In this document: in pieces, positions 61,422 through 64,000 of the stretch
Layout: every line of letters begins with the position of its first letter
How positions within the stretch are numbered: position 1 is the first letter of the stretch
The notes under the pieces: model-generated
Databases searched by the model: none
Told to the model about the DNA's origin: nothing
What the model saw: only the letters and a program-made list of their open reading frames with translations
Origin: Bacteroidales bacterium UBA7258
GTDB taxonomy: Bacteria; Bacteroidota; Bacteroidia; Bacteroidales; UBA932
Reading direction: 5' to 3'
DNA length: 64,000 nt
NCBI GenBank assembly: GCA_002472565.1
Contig: DKSK01000011.1
Location: 62,001 to 126,000 of the forward strand
Program-made: the position numbers and the translations under genes

Positions 61422-62711
61422 CTACTGGTACACCAGCCGGGACAGCTTGTTTATGTCGAGGACTTTACGGGCGGCGGATTGAAGAGCCGCGGCGCTTATT
61501 TCCAGAATTAGACGCCGCGACTCCTTGTCATCGGGAACTCTTCCGTAGCACATCAGGCTCTCTCCCATGCCAAGGCACCTGTTCTCCCCGTTGTCCGAGG
61601 AGATGGACAGCTGTCCTATGATCTGCTTCTTGGCCGCCGCGAGAGCTTCCTCGGAGAGAGGCTCCTCCTGAATCTTCCGGAATTCCCGGTAGATGGCTTC
61701 CATGCATTTGTCCACATTCTCTTCATCACAAGTGAAGGATACGGAAAAACAGCCGCAGTCCGAGTAACGGTTGTAGCTCGCCTCAACCCCGTAGACCCAG
61801 CCGTTCTTCTCCCTGAGTTCTTCGTTGAGAATCGAATTCGAGGCGGGTCCGCCGAGGATGTTGGTGAGCAGAGAGACGGCAAGGCGGTCTTTGTCATAGA
61901 TTGAAGGCGCGAGCGCCCCGCAGATAGCATCGGCCTCATGGTTTCCCTTGCGGACAACCTTGTCGAAGACATTGATATCCGGGGAGAAGAAACGCGGTTT
62001 GCGTGCGCCTCTCTTCAGTTTTGCCAAAAAGCCCGCGGGGGCGAGTTCGGGTCTGGACCCGGTGAGAGGCTCGCTCTCCGGAGCCCTGGCGAAAGATTCG
62101 GAGATAAGCCGGAGACAAAGCTCCTCCATCTTTTCCTCGCTGATATCAGCCACCATGGAAAGCGACATCACCCGAGGTGAAAAATTCTCTGAGACAAAGG
62201 CCCTCAGTTCGGCCGGACTTATCTTCCGGACCGAAGCTTCGGTGCCTAAAATCAGCCTGGAGAGCGGATGGCCGTCGAAGAGGAGGGTTTCGAAGCGGTC
62301 GTAGATGTCGTCGGATGGAGAGTCCTTATAGATTCCTATTTCATCTAGCACTACGCCCTTTTCTTTCTCGACCTCTTCATCTGGGAAAGTAGGGCAGGAA
62401 GCTAGCTCGAGCAGCAATTCCCCGGCAAGAGGGAGGTCTTCTTTCAGAACGGTGGCGTGGAGGACTATGGACTCCTTGTTGGTGTAGGCGTTGAGATCCC
62501 CGCCCAGACGGTCCAGACAGCTGTTGATTTCATGGGCGCTTCGCTTCAGGGTGCCTTTGAACAAAGTGTGTTCGGTGAAATGGGCAATCCCCATGTGGTG
62601 CCTGCCCTCGGACCTGGTGCCTACGGCTATGGAGAGAGAGCAATATGCTACCGCCGCCCCGTCTTTCTTTACGGCATACCTCATGCCGCAGGGAGCTTTT
62701 CCTGTGATCAT
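61422..62711 (-). CDS. M16 family zinc peptidase
   Basis: 429 residues. The inverted zinc motif is intact: HFTEH (H44, E47, H48), with a downstream glutamate in EKEKGVVLDEIGIY. One C-terminal M16 unit (GGPASNSILNEELREKNGWV with the R/Y motif) follows. Single-chain half-enzyme of the processing-peptidase type, no signal peptide. It starts inside the stop region of the preceding secreted protein (ATGA). Confidence 0.92.
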   Translation of the reverse strand: MITGKAPCGMRYAVKKDGAAVAYCSLSIAVGTRSEGRHHMGIAHFTEHTLFKGTLKRSAHEINSCLDRLGGDLNAYTNKESIVLHATVLKEDLPLAGELLLELASCPTFPDEEVEKEKGVVLDEIGIYKDSPSDDIYDRFETLLFDGHPLSRLILGTEASVRKISPAELRAFVSENFSPRVMSLSMVADISEEKMEELCLRLISESFARAPESEPLTGSRPELAPAGFLAKLKRGARKPRFFSPDINVFDKVVRKGNHEADAICGALAPSIYDKDRLAVSLLTNILGGPASNSILNEELREKNGWVYGVEASYNRYSDCGCFSVSFTCDEENVDKCMEAIYREFRKIQEEPLSEEALAAAKKQIIGQLSISSDNGENRCLGMGESLMCYGRVPDDKESRRLILEISAAALQSAARKVLDINKLSRLVYQ

Positions 62712-63565
62712 TTGTCGAGTGAAGAAGATATCTTGAGAAGCTCCTTGCGGGTGAAGCCGCGGTCTTTTGCCGAGGAAACTTTCCCCTTCTTGAAACCGTA
62801 GAGCTCGTGGGTGCGGGCATCGATGAGCATCTTGTAAGAAACTGAACCTTTTTCAGGTTCTTCCGGGGCCACGATGTAGGCCACGATGGCATCCGGACTG
62901 GCCGACAGCATGATGCTGTCCGCCTGGGCCGGACTTACAATATGGAGCTTCGGCCTTGAGAAGGCGCTTTCGTCCTTGGCGGCGAAGTCGGAAGCATCCG
63001 CGGCGAGGTCATCGCTGATTACGTAGGCCTCCTTTCCGCCGGCTTTGGACAGGGGCTGAGCCTGTCTTCCGATGCCCTTGAAGCCGCTGACCAGAGAATT
63101 TCCGACATATGACTGGATAATGTCTATTACGGCCGGCATGAAGGCGGAAGCCGTGAAAGGAGCATCGGCGGAGCACATAGGCATCTCGGCCACTGTTATC
63201 ATGTCGGATATGCCCTTGACGCCCTTATCGCCTCGCAGCAAGGTCAGCATGGTTACTCCTTCCTTGGTCTCTCCCTTGTATTTCAGCTGGAGGGGCACAA
63301 GGAAGTAGAACTCATCCTTGGACATCAGGGCCTTGAACTCGTCCATGGAGCAGAACTCATAGGGCGATATGAACCATGAACCTTTGACGGCTCCGCGGAT
63401 CGCATCGTCCTGGATGCTGTTACCTGACATGACGACCTTCGTTATCTTCGTAGGAAAGTCTTTGAGTTTCTCTTTCTTCGTAGTAATCTGTGCCTGCCCC
63501 ATGGCGGAAACCGCAGATGCTGCCGTCACGAGCAGGGAAACCAATATGCATAGCAATCTTTTCAT
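62708..63565 (-). CDS. Conserved secreted protein, function unknown
   Basis: 285 residues from the ATG at 63565. Signal peptide to about residue 24 (VSAMGQ). No enzyme motif; alternating beta and charged segments such as VSYKMLIDARTHELYGFKKG. The longer reading from 63586 begins with TTG inside the -7 box TAACTTTG, so it was dropped. It overlaps the M16 gene by 4 bases and may be its partner or substrate. I do not recognise a named family. Confidence 0.75.
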   Translation of the reverse strand: MKRLLCILVSLLVTAASAVSAMGQAQITTKKEKLKDFPTKITKVVMSGNSIQDDAIRGAVKGSWFISPYEFCSMDEFKALMSKDEFYFLVPLQLKYKGETKEGVTMLTLLRGDKGVKGISDMITVAEMPMCSADAPFTASAFMPAVIDIIQSYVGNSLVSGFKGIGRQAQPLSKAGGKEAYVISDDLAADASDFAAKDESAFSRPKLHIVSPAQADSIMLSASPDAIVAYIVAPEEPEKGSVSYKMLIDARTHELYGFKKGKVSSAKDRGFTRKELLKISSSLDK

Positions 63566-63583
63566 GGACCTATTCCTCTTTCG

Positions 63584-63612
63584 CAAAGTTAAGAAATAAC
63601 TTCGTATATTTG
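63584..63612. promoter_or_regulatory. Divergent promoters of the secreted-protein/M16 operon and dnaX
   Basis: TAACTTTG on the minus strand (63591-63584) and TATATTTG on the plus strand (63605-63612). Confidence 0.65.
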
Positions 63613-63654
63613 CAGGTATGCGGACCCATAAAGGGGTCAGTGCGGGAAAGGCAA

Positions 63655-64000
63655 ATGGCGGAGCAGTACATAGTGTCGGCCAGAAAATATAGGCCGGATT
63701 CCTTCAGCGAGCTGATAGGACAGGATAACATAGTCCAGACCCTCAAGAATTCCATCATCAGGGGGCAGCTGGCCCATGCCTACCTTTTCTGTGGCCCGAG
63801 GGGCGTGGGAAAGACCAGCGCCGCGCGAATCTTCGCGAAGACTATCAACTGTGAGCATCCTACCCCCGAGATGGAGCCATGTGGCCATTGTGAATCCTGT
63901 GTCAGCTTCCAGGAGGGCAGGTCTTACTGTATCCATGAGCTTGACGCCGCCTCTAACAATTCTGTCGACGACATTAAGCAGCTGATAGACCAGGTCAACA
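63655..64000 (+). CDS. dnaX: DNA polymerase III subunit gamma/tau (partial)
   Basis: The first 115 codons of dnaX; the rest is beyond the window. MAEQYIVSARKYRPDSFSEL, Walker A CGPRGVGKTSAARIFAKT, zinc cysteines (NCEHPTPEMEPCGHCESC) and ELDAASNNSVDDIKQL are clamp-loader signatures. Loads the sliding clamp during replication. Confidence 0.96.
   Translation, partial: MAEQYIVSARKYRPDSFSELIGQDNIVQTLKNSIIRGQLAHAYLFCGPRGVGKTSAARIFAKTINCEHPTPEMEPCGHCESCVSFQEGRSYCIHELDAASNNSVDDIKQLIDQVN

Overview
The window is a 64 kb chromosomal piece from a member of the Bacteroidales, probably a gut or rumen commensal. The basis is a SusC/SusD pair, hybrid two-component regulators, a PCMD-type lipoprotein and a PorT-like barrel, a prephenate dehydratase / aminotransferase / prephenate dehydrogenase / DAHP synthase-chorismate mutase operon, a five-helix diheme fumarate reductase cytochrome b, and more than a dozen promoters of the Bacteroidetes type (-7 box TAnnTTTG, sometimes with TTTG near -33). 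No species is claimed.

Layout. 1-5.0 kb (minus strand): a feruloyl-type esterase, a GH3 beta-glycosidase and the N-terminal part of a propeller-type sensor, cut by the window edge; probably a small hemicellulose locus. 5.4-7.4 kb: tRNA-Leu(CAA) with its own promoter and terminator, followed by an AT-rich patch with an AAA ATPase and gene debris. 7.5-21.1 kb: housekeeping and conserved genes (U32 peptidase, TPR protein, a degenerate M16 peptidase, DUF3109, DUF2007, hemW, aminopeptidase P, a YtxH/holin-like membrane cassette, trpB). 21.1-24.0 kb: a tandem repeat, a PCMD lipoprotein and an outer-membrane barrel.

24.05-38.34 kb: an AT-richer polysaccharide utilisation locus of eight same-strand genes: MFS sugar porter, fructokinase, GH172 (DUF2961), SusC, SusD, a DUF4185 propeller protein, a second DUF4185-related protein with its domains in the opposite order, and a hybrid two-component regulator with a periplasmic-binding-protein sensor of the kind known to bind fructose. 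It looks built for fructose release, yet it has no GH32 fructanase. GH172 has been linked to alpha-fructofuranosides and D-arabinofuranosides, and some DUF4185 proteins to D-arabinan cleavage (GH183), so this is the best candidate here for an undescribed glycan pathway.

38.6-45.2 kb: a lone fumarate reductase cytochrome b, pyrH, frr, and the aromatic amino acid operon. That operon is preceded by an 18-residue leader peptide with two Phe and seven Tyr codons and by a terminator ending next to the first start codon, the layout of a transcription attenuator. 45.2-45.4 kb: a 166 bp element bounded by about 32 bp inverted repeats. 45.5-53.1 kb: lpxK, four glycosyltransferases and a flippase (surface polysaccharide). 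53.1-64 kb: dusB, pfkA, rplM-rpsI, rpsB-tsf, a second flippase, a cyclophilin lipoprotein, cutC, an intact M16 peptidase, a conserved secreted protein and the start of dnaX.

There is no rRNA, CRISPR array, integrase, transposase gene or phage module. Starts were moved inward wherever a promoter -7 box covered the longer reading.
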